Origin: Motilibacter aurantiacus
Lineage (GTDB): Bacteria > Actinomycetota > Actinomycetes > Motilibacterales > Motilibacteraceae
Assembly (NCBI RefSeq): GCF_011250645.1
Contig: NZ_JAANNO010000010.1
Location: 30,370 to 94,369 of the forward strand
Length of the DNA: 64,000 nucleotides
Direction of reading: 5' to 3'
The notes beneath the pieces were generated by a model. The model was given only the letters and a program-made list of their open reading frames with translations. It did no database searches and had not been told where the DNA came from. A program made the position numbers and the translations under genes. Positions 7,631 through 15,365 of this stretch are shown here, piece by piece; position 1 is the first letter of the stretch, and every line of letters starts with the position of its first letter.

Positions 7631-8302
7631 TCAGGGCGCGCCCAGCCAGGCCAGCACCGCAAGCACCCGGCGCGAGTCCGCCGCGTCCGGCTGCAGGCCG
7701 AGCTTCGTGAACAAGCTGGTCACGTGCTTCTCGACCGCGCCCTCGGAGACGACGAGCCGGTCGGCGATCGCGACGTTGGACCGCCCCTCGGCCATCAACG
7801 CGAGCACGTCGCGCTCGCGCGGGGTCAGGGCGGCCAGCCGGTCGACCGAGCGCCGGCGGACCAGCACCTGGGCGACGACCTCGGGGTCGAGCACGGCCTC
7901 GCCCGCCGCGACCCGGCGCAGCGCGTCGAGGAAGTCCCCCACGTCCGCGACCCGGTCCTTGAGCAGGTAGCCGACGCCGCGCCCGTCCCCCGACGCCAAC
8001 AGCTCGGCGGCGTACGTGTCCTCGACGTACTGGGAGAGCACGAGCACCGGCTGCCCCGCGACCCGCTCACGGGCCGCGACGGCGGCACGCAGCCCTTCGT
8101 CGGTGTGGGTCGGGGGCATGCGCACGTCGACCACCGCCACGTCCGGGCGGTGCTCCTCGACGGCGGGGACGAGGGAGTCGCCGTCCCCCACCGCCGCCAC
8201 GACCCGGTGCCCTCCGTCCTCGAGCAGCCGGGTGAGCCCCTCGCGCAGGAGCACGCTGTCCTCGGCGATCACGATGCGCACGGCCCCGGAGCCTAGGGCC
8301 AC
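7631..8302 (-). CDS. NarL/FixJ-type response regulator (orphan)
   Basis: A 223-residue two-domain regulator. The receiver has the acidic pair (IAEDS), the phospho-acceptor Asp in VVDVRMPP and the conserved Lys in YLLKDRV. The C-terminal LuxR-type HTH reads LTPRERDVLALMAEGRSNVAIADRLVVSEGAVEKHV. It is expected to bind DNA when phosphorylated. No histidine kinase adjoins it, so its partner lies elsewhere or outside the window. A later GTG at 8281 is also a reasonable start, since conservation begins there (VRIVIAED); no strong ribosome site decides between them. Confidence 0.9.
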   Translation of the reverse strand: MALGSGAVRIVIAEDSVLLREGLTRLLEDGGHRVVAAVGDGDSLVPAVEEHRPDVAVVDVRMPPTHTDEGLRAAVAARERVAGQPVLVLSQYVEDTYAAELLASGDGRGVGYLLKDRVADVGDFLDALRRVAAGEAVLDPEVVAQVLVRRRSVDRLAALTPRERDVLALMAEGRSNVAIADRLVVSEGAVEKHVTSLFTKLGLQPDAADSRRVLAVLAWLGAP

Positions 8303-8356
8303 GGCCTTCTGCGTACGCGCCGGCGCTCCCGGACGTGCACGCTCGCTCGAGGGGGG

Positions 8357-9154
8357 TCAGCCCGCGGAGTACGCGACGAACGACACGGCGATGTAGTGGA
8401 CGACGAAGGCCACGAGCGTGAAGGCGTGGAAGACCTCGTGGAACCCGAACCAGCGCGGCGAGGGGTCGGGGCGCTTCGCCGCGTAGACCAGGCCACCGAC
8501 GGTGTAGAAGAGGCCGCCCACGATGAGCAGGACGAGCACCGCGACGCCGCCGTGGCGGAGGATCTCCGGCAGGTAGAACACCGCCACCCAGCCGAGCGCG
8601 AGGTAGACCGGGGTGTAGAGCCAGCGCGGCGCGTCGGACCAGAAGACACGGAACACGACGCCGGCCAGCGCGCCCAGCCAGACGATCCAGAGCAGCGTCC
8701 TGCCCCCGCCACCGTCGAGCAGCAGCGCCGCGAAGGGCGTGTACGTGCCGGCGATGATCAGGAAGATGTTGGAGTGGTCGAGCCGCTTGAGCACCGCGTG
8801 GGCACGCGGCCCCCAGCTCCCGCGGTGGTACGTCGCGCTGACGCCGAACAGCAGGATGGCCGTCAGCGCGAAGACCGAGGTCGCGAGCCGGGCCTCCAGG
8901 GTCGGGGAGAAGGCGACGAGGACGAAGCCGGCGACGATCGAGGCCGGGAACGTCCCCAGGTGGAGCCAGCCACGCAGCTTCGGCTTGACGCTGTCGACCG
9001 TCTCCCGGACGTTGTCGCGGACCGTGTCGACGGTCTCCCGCACGTTGTCCCGGACGGAGTCGACGGTCTCGCGGACGTTCTCGCGCACGTCGGCCGCCCG
9101 GCTCGGGGGGCGCTCGACCGCGCGGGCCTCGACCTGCTTCTGACGCCTGCGCAC
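8357..9154 (-). CDS. Hemolysin III / PAQR-family membrane protein with N-terminal repeats
   Basis: A 265-residue protein whose last ~200 residues form the seven-helix HlyIII/PAQR fold. SATYHR in the first half and HEVFHAFTLVAFVVHY near the end carry the zinc-binding histidines expected of this predicted hydrolase-like family. Ahead of it is an unusual soluble segment made of near-identical 11-residue units (VRENVRETVDS, VRDNVRETVDT, VRDNVRETVDS), likely a short amphipathic helix; the DNA at 8995-9090 shows the matching 33-bp repeats. Start GTG 9154 is a choice: a purine run abuts it, but spacing is poor. Confidence 0.85.
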   Translation of the reverse strand: MRRRQKQVEARAVERPPSRAADVRENVRETVDSVRDNVRETVDTVRDNVRETVDSVKPKLRGWLHLGTFPASIVAGFVLVAFSPTLEARLATSVFALTAILLFGVSATYHRGSWGPRAHAVLKRLDHSNIFLIIAGTYTPFAALLLDGGGGRTLLWIVWLGALAGVVFRVFWSDAPRWLYTPVYLALGWVAVFYLPEILRHGGVAVLVLLIVGGLFYTVGGLVYAAKRPDPSPRWFGFHEVFHAFTLVAFVVHYIAVSFVAYSAG

Positions 9155-9326
9155 CCCCTCACTGTAGGAGCAGGAGCCAAGCGAGGGCGAGAGCGGCGGA
9201 CGCGCCCGGCCGCGTGGGCGGGCCGGGTGCCGATGGCGCCGATGACCGGCCGATCGACGCGTGAGCCTCCACCAGGCGGGCACCAGGGCGGGGACGCAGG
9301 CACGCACGGACGGCGAGGAGTGTGAC

Positions 9327-9521
9327 GTGGCGCAGTACGCGTACGACGACGACATCAAGGCAGCCCTGAACGACGTCGACTTCCCCGCGGGCAAGGACGA
9401 CATCGTGCGCCACGCCGAGCAGGCGGGGGCCACGCAGGAGGTGCTCGCCTCGCTGCGCACGCTGCCGCTCGCCGACTACCGCAGCCTCGACGAGGTGCTC
9501 CGGTCCACCCCGGACCGCTGA
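9327..9521 (+). CDS. DUF2795 family small protein
   Basis: A 64-residue protein containing IKAALNDVDFPAGKDDIVRHAEQAGA and LRTLPLADYRSLDEV, the DUF2795 pattern. This small helical family is common in Actinobacteria and some archaea and has no assigned function. The GTG at 9327 follows GAGGAG at seven bases, and this start gives the usual family length; longer in-frame starts upstream are not supported by a ribosome site. Confidence 0.88.
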   Translation: MAQYAYDDDIKAALNDVDFPAGKDDIVRHAEQAGATQEVLASLRTLPLADYRSLDEVLRSTPDR

Positions 9522-9568
9522 GCGATGCGCGTGTTCGGGCCGGGCACGGCGCGGGTAGACGCGGCCTC

Positions 9569-9829
9569 ATGACCGAGACACCGTTCTCCCCTGACGAGGC
9601 GCCCGACACCGTCGGCCCCGGGGCCGGGTCGGCGCCCGACAACCCCGAGCAGGGGTCGGGCACCGCCCCGGCCGCCCCCGACACCGGCGGCGGCGCGGAG
9701 GTCTCCGCAGCGGGCGCACCGGTCGGGTTCACCGCCACCGTCGGCGACGCCGCCCCCGGCACCACGAGCGACCCGGAGGAGGCCCGCGACCTCGCCGCCG
9801 GCCCGGGCGCCGGCCCGCCGGACGACTAG
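9569..9829 (+). CDS. Hypothetical acidic Pro/Ala/Gly-rich protein
   Basis: An 86-residue open frame beginning MTETPFSPDEAPDTV and rich in Asp, Pro, Gly and Ala, with no recognisable domain, membrane segment or cysteine. It lies in the same direction as the DUF2795 gene, 47 bp behind it, and is followed at once by a strong hairpin, which supports it as the last gene of that transcript. The ribosome site is weak. It would be intrinsically disordered if expressed. Confidence 0.45.
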   Translation: MTETPFSPDEAPDTVGPGAGSAPDNPEQGSGTAPAAPDTGGGAEVSAAGAPVGFTATVGDAAPGTTSDPEEARDLAAGPGAGPPDD

Positions 9830-9840
9830 GGCCGCTACCT

Positions 9841-9876
9841 CAGCGGGCCCGCGGTCGACCGACCGCGGGCCCGCTG
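9841..9876 (+). terminator. Strong hairpin terminator
   Basis: A perfect 16-bp stem (CAGCGGGCCCGCGGTC and its complement) with loop GACC lies eleven bases after the stop at 9829 and before the recQ-like gene. There is no T-run, as is common in GC-rich actinobacteria. Confidence 0.75.
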
Positions 9877-9943
9877 CGCTCTGCGAGGCCGGCCCTGGGG
9901 ACGGCGCGGCCGCGCCGTCGGTGCCCTGGGGCAGGCTGGCCCC

Positions 9944-12037
9944 GTGCCGAACACCGCAGCTCTCGCCCCCGAGTCGCTCGACGCCGCCGCTCGCGAGGTG
10001 GTCGGGCGGCTCGCCGGGCCGGCCGCGACGCCGCGCCCCGACCAGGTCGCTGCGGCGTCCGCCCTCGTGGTCGACCGGCGTCGGGCCCTGGTGGTGCAGG
10101 CGACCGGCTGGGGCAAGTCCGCGGTCTACCTCATGGCGACGGTCGCCGAGCGGCAGGCGGGCGGGGGCCTCACGCTCGTCGTCTGCCCGCTGCTGTCGTT
10201 GATGCGCGACCAGGAGGCGGCCGCGCGGCGGGCGGGTGTCCGCGCTGCCGCGCTGCACTCGGGCAACGTGGACGACTGGCCGGCGATCGAGGCGGCGCTC
10301 GCACGCGACGAGGTCGACCTGCTGCTCGTCTCGCCGGAGCGGCTCGCCAACCCCCGTTTCGCCGAGTCGGTCCTGCCCGGGCTGCTGGCCCGCGTCGGGC
10401 TCGTCGTGGTCGACGAGGCGCACTGCCTGTCCAGCTGGGGGCACGACTTCCGGCCGGACTACCTGCGCCTGAGCCGTGAGCTGCTCGACCGGGTCCCCGC
10501 GGTGCCGGTGCTGGCCACCACCGCGACCGCCAACTCGCGGGTGGTCGACGACGTGGCCGCGCAGCTCGGCGCCGGCACGGTGACCTTCCGCGGCCCGCTG
10601 GCGAGGGCGTCGCTGCGGCTGGCCGTCGTCCCCGGGCTCGGGGCGCTGGAGCGCTACGCCTGGGCCGCCGCGGCGCTCGCCGCGCTGCCCGGCTCGGGCA
10701 TCGTCTACGCGCTCACGGTGGCCGAGACCGAGCGACTGGCCGGGTTCCTGCGGGCGCAGGGCTTCGAGGTGGCGGCGTACTCCTCGAAGCTCGACCCCGA
10801 CGAGCGCCAGCAGGTGGAGCAGGCGCTGCGCGACAACGCCCTCAAGGCGGTGATCGCGACGTCCGCGCTCGGGATGGGCTTCGACAAGCCTGACCTGGCG
10901 TTCGTGCTTCACGTCGGGTCCCCCGCCAGCCCCGTCGACTACTACCAGCAGGTCGGGCGGGCGGGCCGGGGCATCGACGACGCCGTCGCCGTGCTGCTGC
11001 CGGCGGCCGAGTCCGACCCGCGCATCTGGGAGCACTTCGCGACCGCGACGATCCCGGACCCGCAGGTCGCCGACCGGGTGCTGGCCGAGCTCGCCGCGAC
11101 GCAGGACGCGCTCACCGTCCCCGCGCTGGAGGCCTCGACCGGCGTGCGCCGGGGCCGGCTGGAGGCGCTGCTCAAGCTGCTCGCGGTGGACGGCGCGGTG
11201 GCGCGCGTCGGCTCCGGCTGGCGGGCCACGGGGGCGGGATGGTCCTTCGACGCCGAGCGCTTCGCCCGGCTGCGCGCCGCCCGTGCGGCCGAGGCCGAGC
11301 TCATGAGCCGCTACGCCGCGGGCGCGGGCTGCCTGATGGCGTTCCTGCAGGAGGCGCTGGACGACCCGGGACCGGAGCCCTGCGGGCGGTGCTCGGTGTG
11401 CACGGGGACGCTGCCGCCGCCGGGTGCCGACGCCCCCGCCGAGCTGGTGGACGCGGCCCGCCGCCACCTGCGCGGGCGCGACGTCGTCCTCGAGCCGCGC
11501 AAGATGTGGCCCTCGCTGCCGGGGCGACGAGGCCGCATCCCGCGGGGGTCGCAGGCCGAGCCCGGCCGAGCCCTGGCGTACGCCGACGACCCGGCGTGGG
11601 CGGACGCCCTCGCCGCCCTCGGCGCCGGCGACGGCCCGGTGCCCGCCGAGCTCGCGGACGCGGCGGTGAGCGTGCTGTCGCGCTGGCGGCGCGAGTGGGG
11701 CGAGCGCCCCGTCGCGGTCGTGCCGGTGCCGTCGCGGTCGAGGCCGCAGCTGGTCGCCTCGCTGGCCGCGCACATCGGGGCGGTCGGGCGGCTGCCGGTC
11801 CTCGACCTGCTCGAGGCGCAGGGGCAGCCGGCTCCGCGTGACGTCGCGTCGGGCGCGCGCGCCGCCGGGGTGCTTGCCGGGCTGCGGCTGCGCCCGGGCG
11901 CGGAGCCGCCGGGCGCGCCCGTCCTGCTCGTGGACGACGTGTGGCAGTCCGGGTGGACCGCCACGGTCGCCGCGGCACTGCTGCGGGAGGCGGGCGGCGG
12001 CCCCGTCCTGCCCTTGGTGCTTCACCAGCGCCCGTGA
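9944..12037 (+). CDS. RecQ-like ATP-dependent DNA helicase with C-terminal phosphoribosyltransferase-like domain
   Basis: A 697-residue superfamily-2 helicase. Motif 0 (RPDQ, 31-34), Walker A ATGWGKS (53-59), the DEAH box VDEAHCLSSWGHDFRPDY (near 157) and motif VI QVGRAGRG identify a RecQ-type 3'-5' helicase. A zinc-binding element follows (PCGRCSVC). Instead of an HRDC domain, the last ~150 residues resemble a type I phosphoribosyltransferase, with VAVVPVPSRSRP and, near 660-680, VLLVDDVWQSGWTATVAAA, the PRPP-loop pattern. The role of that module on a helicase is unknown. A hairpin follows at 12084-12117. Confidence 0.88.
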   Translation: MPNTAALAPESLDAAAREVVGRLAGPAATPRPDQVAAASALVVDRRRALVVQATGWGKSAVYLMATVAERQAGGGLTLVVCPLLSLMRDQEAAARRAGVRAAALHSGNVDDWPAIEAALARDEVDLLLVSPERLANPRFAESVLPGLLARVGLVVVDEAHCLSSWGHDFRPDYLRLSRELLDRVPAVPVLATTATANSRVVDDVAAQLGAGTVTFRGPLARASLRLAVVPGLGALERYAWAAAALAALPGSGIVYALTVAETERLAGFLRAQGFEVAAYSSKLDPDERQQVEQALRDNALKAVIATSALGMGFDKPDLAFVLHVGSPASPVDYYQQVGRAGRGIDDAVAVLLPAAESDPRIWEHFATATIPDPQVADRVLAELAATQDALTVPALEASTGVRRGRLEALLKLLAVDGAVARVGSGWRATGAGWSFDAERFARLRAARAAEAELMSRYAAGAGCLMAFLQEALDDPGPEPCGRCSVCTGTLPPPGADAPAELVDAARRHLRGRDVVLEPRKMWPSLPGRRGRIPRGSQAEPGRALAYADDPAWADALAALGAGDGPVPAELADAAVSVLSRWRREWGERPVAVVPVPSRSRPQLVASLAAHIGAVGRLPVLDLLEAQGQPAPRDVASGARAAGVLAGLRLRPGAEPPGAPVLLVDDVWQSGWTATVAAALLREAGGGPVLPLVLHQRP

Positions 12038-12083
12038 CCGCGGGGAGCCTGCGGGCGCTGGGAGTCGAGGATGCGGGCGGTGC

Positions 12084-12117
12084 GGCCGGAGCGCGCTCGC
12101 AGGTGCGCGCTCCGGCC
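12084..12117. terminator. Perfect inverted repeat, probable bidirectional terminator
   Basis: GGCCGGAGCGCGC (12084-12096) and its exact complement (12105-12117) flank an 8-base loop. It lies 46 bp after the helicase stop and also downstream of the minus-strand micro-ORFs, so it could end transcription from both sides. Confidence 0.65.
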
Positions 12118-12189
12118 CACCGCTTCCGGAGGCGTCCGGCTTCTGGGGGAGGGCCGGCCGCCGATGGCGCCGCGGCGGTCGGACGGGGG

Positions 12190-12303
12190 TCAGCCGCTGC
12201 TGCGCCCCCACCGGGCGGGGTGCCCGCTTCTGACGGGCCCCCGCGGCCCTCGCGCCGACCTGCTGGGGGACGGGGCGGGCGAGCCGGCGGAGTAGACAGG
12301 CAC
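12190..12303 (-). CDS. Candidate micro-ORF B (starts MPVYSAG)
   Basis: A 37-codon frame starting GTG with AGGAG six bases upstream. The product begins MPVYSAG and then becomes Ser/Arg/Gly/Pro-rich with no known domain. Its first seven residues match those of micro-ORF A 160 bp upstream on the same strand (MP, any residue, YSAG), and similarity stops there. The shared start argues against chance, but coding is unproven in DNA this rich in G+C. Confidence 0.3.
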   Translation of the reverse strand: MPVYSAGSPAPSPSRSARGPRGPVRSGHPARWGRSSG

Positions 12304-12461
12304 GAGGATCTCCTGGGATTGCGGGGTGTTCAGGTCGGCACCCGCTCCGGGCGCCGGTCAGAACTCTGCTCCGGCGGGGGCACGGGATCGACCGTGCTTC
12401 CCGGCAGGTCGCAGGTGGGGTCACCACCCCTGTCGGGTGCGGGTGCCTCCCGCCCCGCCGC

Positions 12462-12578
12462 TCATCCGTGTGCGGGAACCTCGGGGGCTGCGCTGCCGAG
12501 GCGGGGAACGGGACGGAAGGGCTGGGCGGGGCGGGGAGCGGGCTTGCGGGTCGCGCGGCCTGCGGAGTAGCTGGGCAT
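12462..12578 (-). CDS. Candidate micro-ORF A (starts MPSYSAG)
   Basis: A 38-codon frame from ATG 12578 beginning MPSYSAGRATRKP and ending in a Pro/Arg/Ala-rich tail. There is no good ribosome site. It is listed because it shares its opening residues with micro-ORF B, suggesting a tandem family of very small proteins or leader peptides. No function can be assigned. Confidence 0.3.
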   Translation of the reverse strand: MPSYSAGRATRKPAPRPAQPFRPVPRLGSAAPEVPAHG

Positions 12579-12699
12579 GGCTACACAGTGCAGGACCCGG
12601 CTTGTCGTCCCCTTGCAACGGGCTTGCGCCCGGCTACCGCGCTCGGCAGCGTCACTTGCGGGCCGCTGCAACACCGCCCACCCACCGCGCGGGCGCCGC

Positions 12700-13737
12700 T
12701 CAGGCTGCGCCCGCAGGCACCGGGCGCGCCCAGGCCTGCGCGATCAGCTCCAGGCTGCGCGCCCGGTCCTCGGCCGAGTGCGCCGACGTGGCGAGCATCA
12801 GCTCGTCGGCACCGGTGCGGTCGACCAGCGCGTCCAGCTCGTCGACGACGTGCTCCGCCGTGCCCACCACCGGCTGGCTGGGCCAGCGGGCCAGCAGATC
12901 GCGCTCCGCGTCGGTCCAGGGGTACGCCGCGGCCTCCTCCGGGGTCGCGATCGGCCCGGGCCGGCCCGTGCGCAGCTGCAGCAGCATGAGCCGGCCGGGC
13001 AGCGCCAGCCGCTCGGCCTCGGCGGCCGTGGGGGCGGCCAGGGCCGAGGCCACCACCATCGCGTGCGGCTGCTGCAGCGCCCGCGAGGGGGTGAACGCGT
13101 CGCGGTACAGCGCCAGGGCGGGCTCCGTGTTCTGGGCGGAGAAGTGGTGGGCGAAGGCGAACGGCAGCCCGAGCGCCGCGGCGACCTGGGCGCTGTAGCC
13201 GCTCGACCCGAGCAGACACACCTGGGGCGAGGACGTCGCGGCCGGCGTGGCGCTCAAGCGGGTCTGCCGGGGCTCGGCGCGTGTCGGGTCGCCGAGCAGC
13301 GCCAGGAGCGTGTCGAGCTCCTGCGGGAAGTCCTCGGCACCGAGGCCTTCGGGCGTGCGCCGCAGCGCCGCCGCGGTCACCGGGTCGGTCCCGGGCGCCC
13401 GGCCGATGCCCAGGTCGACCCGGCCAGGGTGCAGCGCCTCGAGGATCGCGAACTGCTCCGCCACCACGAGCGGGGCGTGGTTGGGCAGCATGACACCCCC
13501 CGAGCCCAGCCGGATGCGCTCGGTAGCGGCCGCCAGGTGGGCCAGCAGGACCGCCGGGCTGGTGCTCGCCACGCTCGGCGTGTTGTGGTGCTCGGCGACC
13601 CAGAAGCGGGCGTACCCCAGCTGCTCGGCCCGCCCCGCCAGCTGCGCGGAGGCGAGGAGGGCGTCGCGGGAGGTCTGCCCGCTGCCGACCGGCGAGAGCT
13701 CGAGGACGGAGAGGGGTACGCGGCGCACGGTGCTCAC
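12700..13737 (-). CDS. LLM-class flavin-dependent oxidoreductase (luciferase-like monooxygenase)
   Basis: A 345-residue luciferase-like TIM barrel. VPLSVLELSPVGSG at the N-terminus, RFWVAEHHNTP, RIRLGSGGVMLPNHAPLVVAEQFAILEALHPGRVDLGIGRAPG and LGSSGYSAQVAA are hallmarks of the bacterial MsnO8-like LLM subfamily, which uses FMN or F420; the true substrate is unknown. The frame stays open well upstream, but conservation begins at VSTVRRVPLSV, so GTG 13737 was chosen; no clear ribosome site is present. It is transcribed away from the small gene at 13831. Confidence 0.9.
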   Translation of the reverse strand: MSTVRRVPLSVLELSPVGSGQTSRDALLASAQLAGRAEQLGYARFWVAEHHNTPSVASTSPAVLLAHLAAATERIRLGSGGVMLPNHAPLVVAEQFAILEALHPGRVDLGIGRAPGTDPVTAAALRRTPEGLGAEDFPQELDTLLALLGDPTRAEPRQTRLSATPAATSSPQVCLLGSSGYSAQVAAALGLPFAFAHHFSAQNTEPALALYRDAFTPSRALQQPHAMVVASALAAPTAAEAERLALPGRLMLLQLRTGRPGPIATPEEAAAYPWTDAERDLLARWPSQPVVGTAEHVVDELDALVDRTGADELMLATSAHSAEDRARSLELIAQAWARPVPAGAA

Positions 13738-13830
13738 GAACGTGGTGAACGCCCGGGAGAGGGGCTCCGCTTCCTCCGCCGATCGCCGATCTCGGGCTTC
13801 CGGGGGATCGGGGCCGTGACTCGGGGGAGA

Positions 13831-14064
13831 ATGTCTCCTGTGACGAACCCCGCGCCGCGGCGCGTACTTCCGGGAAGCCCGTTCAACGTCCCCGCTCCCC
13901 CGCCTGCCCCCAAGGTCCTCTTCGAGCCGGGCAACCTCGTGAGCCACGACCGGCACGGCCTCGGCCGCGTCTGCAGCATCGAGAGCGAGGACTCGGTCAC
14001 CGTCGACTTCGGCGAGGGCCCTCGGCGGGTGACGAACCCGTCCACGCGGCTGACCAGGCTGTGA
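13831..14064 (+). CDS. Small conserved actinobacterial protein (CarD/DUF3553-like beta fold)
   Basis: A 77-residue protein with a disordered Pro-rich N-terminus and a compact C-terminus reading FEPGNLVSHDRHGLGRVCSIESEDSVTVDFGEGPRRVTNPSTRLTRL. The G-x-V-x-H-x-x-HGxGxV pattern resembles the small SH3-like barrels of CarD-N/DUF3553 proteins, so a nucleic-acid or polymerase contact is possible but unproven. GGGGGAGA stands directly before ATG 13831; a GTG at 13840 has better spacing and may be the true start. A tRNA gene follows 71 bp later. Confidence 0.7.
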   Translation: MSPVTNPAPRRVLPGSPFNVPAPPPAPKVLFEPGNLVSHDRHGLGRVCSIESEDSVTVDFGEGPRRVTNPSTRLTRL

Positions 14065-14135
14065 GACCTCTAGACTGACCGCCGTCGCGCGCCCGCAGGA
14101 GCCCCGCCCGGAATTCCTGCGAGCGTCGGTGGTGC

Positions 14136-14208
14136 GCCCTCGTAGCTCAGGGGATAGAGCAACGGTTTCCTAAACCGTGTGTCGGAGGTTCGAATCCTCT
14201 CGGGGGCA
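14136..14208 (+). tRNA. tRNA-Arg (anticodon CCT)
   Basis: A full cloverleaf can be drawn: acceptor GCCCTCG with CGGGGGC, D arm TAGCTCAGGGGATAGAGC, anticodon stem ACGGT/ACCGT with loop TTCCTAA, and T arm GAGGTTCGAATCCTC. The anticodon CCT reads AGG. The CCA tail is not encoded after discriminator A14208. Confidence 0.95.
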
Positions 14209-14254
14209 CAAGCGCGGCAGCGCCGACCGTGCCCTGCTCACCGGCACACGCTGC

Positions 14255-14941
14255 TCACGGGGACGCCCGGTACCTCGCCTCCACCTCGGCCCGCAGCACC
14301 TGCGGGACGGGCTCCAGATGCGGCAGGCCGCCGGCGTCAGGCACCCCTCGGCCGGACATGGCGAACGCCTGCTCCGTGTCGTACGCGCCCCGGGAGTGCT
14401 GCGGGTCGCCGAGCAGGCCGGCGTCGGCCAGGTGCTCGAGCTCGTCGAGCGCCGCGCCGACGGCCGCGGCGTAGTGCTCGGCCCGGGTGCGCGCAGCGGC
14501 CACGGCGAGCGCCCTGGCCCGGGCCCAGCCCGAGTTGTCCTCGTCAACCTGCCAGGTCAGGCCGTCCAGGGACGCCCCCTCGACCTCGGCCAGCAGGCCG
14601 GTGACGACCGGCAGCAGCGCCCAGTCGCGGACGACGACCTCGAGCAGCAGCTCGGCGGTCACCGGGCCGTACGCGATCTCCTGCCCCTGCTGCTCGTCCC
14701 AGCGCATGGGCCGGCGCAGGGTGAGCTGTCCGCGGGTGAAGCCGAGCGCCGGCCGCGCTTCCGGCTCGAGCGGCACGCCGCCCCCGGCCCGCAGCAGCTC
14801 GACGGCACGCTCGGAGGAGGCGCGCACGGTGGTCAGCGCCGCGCCGTTGTCCGGGCCCTTCCCGGACATCCCCAGCAGGAGACGGGCGGCGTCGGGCGGC
14901 ACCGCGAGGCGTGCAGAGCCCCGGACGGAGAGCAACGGCAT
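14255..14941 (-). CDS. SIMPL domain (DUF541) protein
   Basis: A 228-residue protein matching the SIMPL/DUF541 layout: an N-terminal LSVRGSARLAVPPDAARL strand, a helix with many small residues, VTAELLLEVVVRDWALLPVV, then DGLTWQVDED and an Ala-rich helix carrying ARALAVAAARTRAEHYAAAVG. Most members are periplasmic or exported; this one has no evident signal peptide, so it may be cytoplasmic, as some actinobacterial members are. Function is not established. It is transcribed away from the Tat-exported isomerase-like gene. Confidence 0.82.
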   Translation of the reverse strand: MPLLSVRGSARLAVPPDAARLLLGMSGKGPDNGAALTTVRASSERAVELLRAGGGVPLEPEARPALGFTRGQLTLRRPMRWDEQQGQEIAYGPVTAELLLEVVVRDWALLPVVTGLLAEVEGASLDGLTWQVDEDNSGWARARALAVAAARTRAEHYAAAVGAALDELEHLADAGLLGDPQHSRGAYDTEQAFAMSGRGVPDAGGLPHLEPVPQVLRAEVEARYRASP

Positions 14942-15045
14942 GCGGGCAGCGTAAGGGCCGAAAGGGCCGGGAGGCGGCCACCATGCACATCTGCCATTCG
15001 GTACCGGCGAATGTCCGGTGACGCTCGCTGGACAAAGGCTTTCTC

Positions 15046-15075
15046 TTGACCCCCCGTCCGGTCCACGCCTAGGGT
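15046..15075 (+). promoter_or_regulatory. Candidate promoter for the Tat-exported isomerase-like gene
   Basis: TTGACC (15046-15051) and TAGGGT (15070-15075) are separated by 18 bases in the 424-bp gap between divergent genes. The pair reads toward the micro-ORF at 15142 and the gene at 15366, giving a leader of roughly 280 nt. Confidence 0.4.
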
Positions 15076-15141
15076 CCGGACGTCGGCGTGCCCGCCCCTT
15101 CCGGCACGCGGCACCCCCTCAACGACGAGGAGACGCACGCT

Positions 15142-15255
15142 GTGAATCACACTCCCGGCTTCCTGCCGGTCGAGCCCAGCACCTCCGCGGCACGCCCGCC
15201 GCACGTGCCGTGGAGCCCTCCTCGCGTCGGCCACCGCCGCCGGCACGCGAGCTAG
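15142..15255 (+). CDS. Candidate leader micro-ORF
   Basis: A 37-codon frame from GTG 15142 beginning MNHTPGFLPVEPS, preceded by GAGGAG at about ten bases. It lies in the long leader between the candidate promoter and the Tat-exported isomerase-like gene. It has no domain and no run of one amino acid that would mark classical attenuation. A short leader peptide or a small protein is possible. Confidence 0.35.
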   Translation: MNHTPGFLPVEPSTSAARPPHVPWSPPRVGHRRRHAS

Positions 15256-15365
15256 CCGCCCACCCTCGCGTACCCATCTCTCGGCAGCCGGGCCACGTGC
15301 CCGATCCCAGGCTGCCGTGCAGCGTCACCGCTTCCGAGTCTCCCCACGAGAACAGGATGATCCTG

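Larger units (their letters stand above)
12038..12699. other. 660-bp region without a conventional gene
   Basis: Between the recQ-like stop and the LLM oxidoreductase stop I see no frame with normal actinobacterial protein character. The stretch contains one perfect hairpin and two short related minus-strand reading frames, listed separately. The remaining sequence is GC-rich and unremarkable; nothing resembles a tRNA or a transposase remnant. Confidence 0.5.

Noticed and set aside
8995..9100. Short regularly spaced repeats resembling a tiny CRISPR array
   Set aside because: They are in-frame coding repeats of the HlyIII protein, with no spacers and no cas genes anywhere in the window.
9476..12427. 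A 983-codon minus-strand frame opposite the recQ-like gene
   Set aside because: It is Arg/Pro/Gly-rich low-complexity antisense; the plus strand has a full set of helicase motifs.
12326..13198. A plus-strand frame across the empty region and into the LLM gene
   Set aside because: It becomes the antisense of the oxidoreductase and has no protein-like character in its first part.
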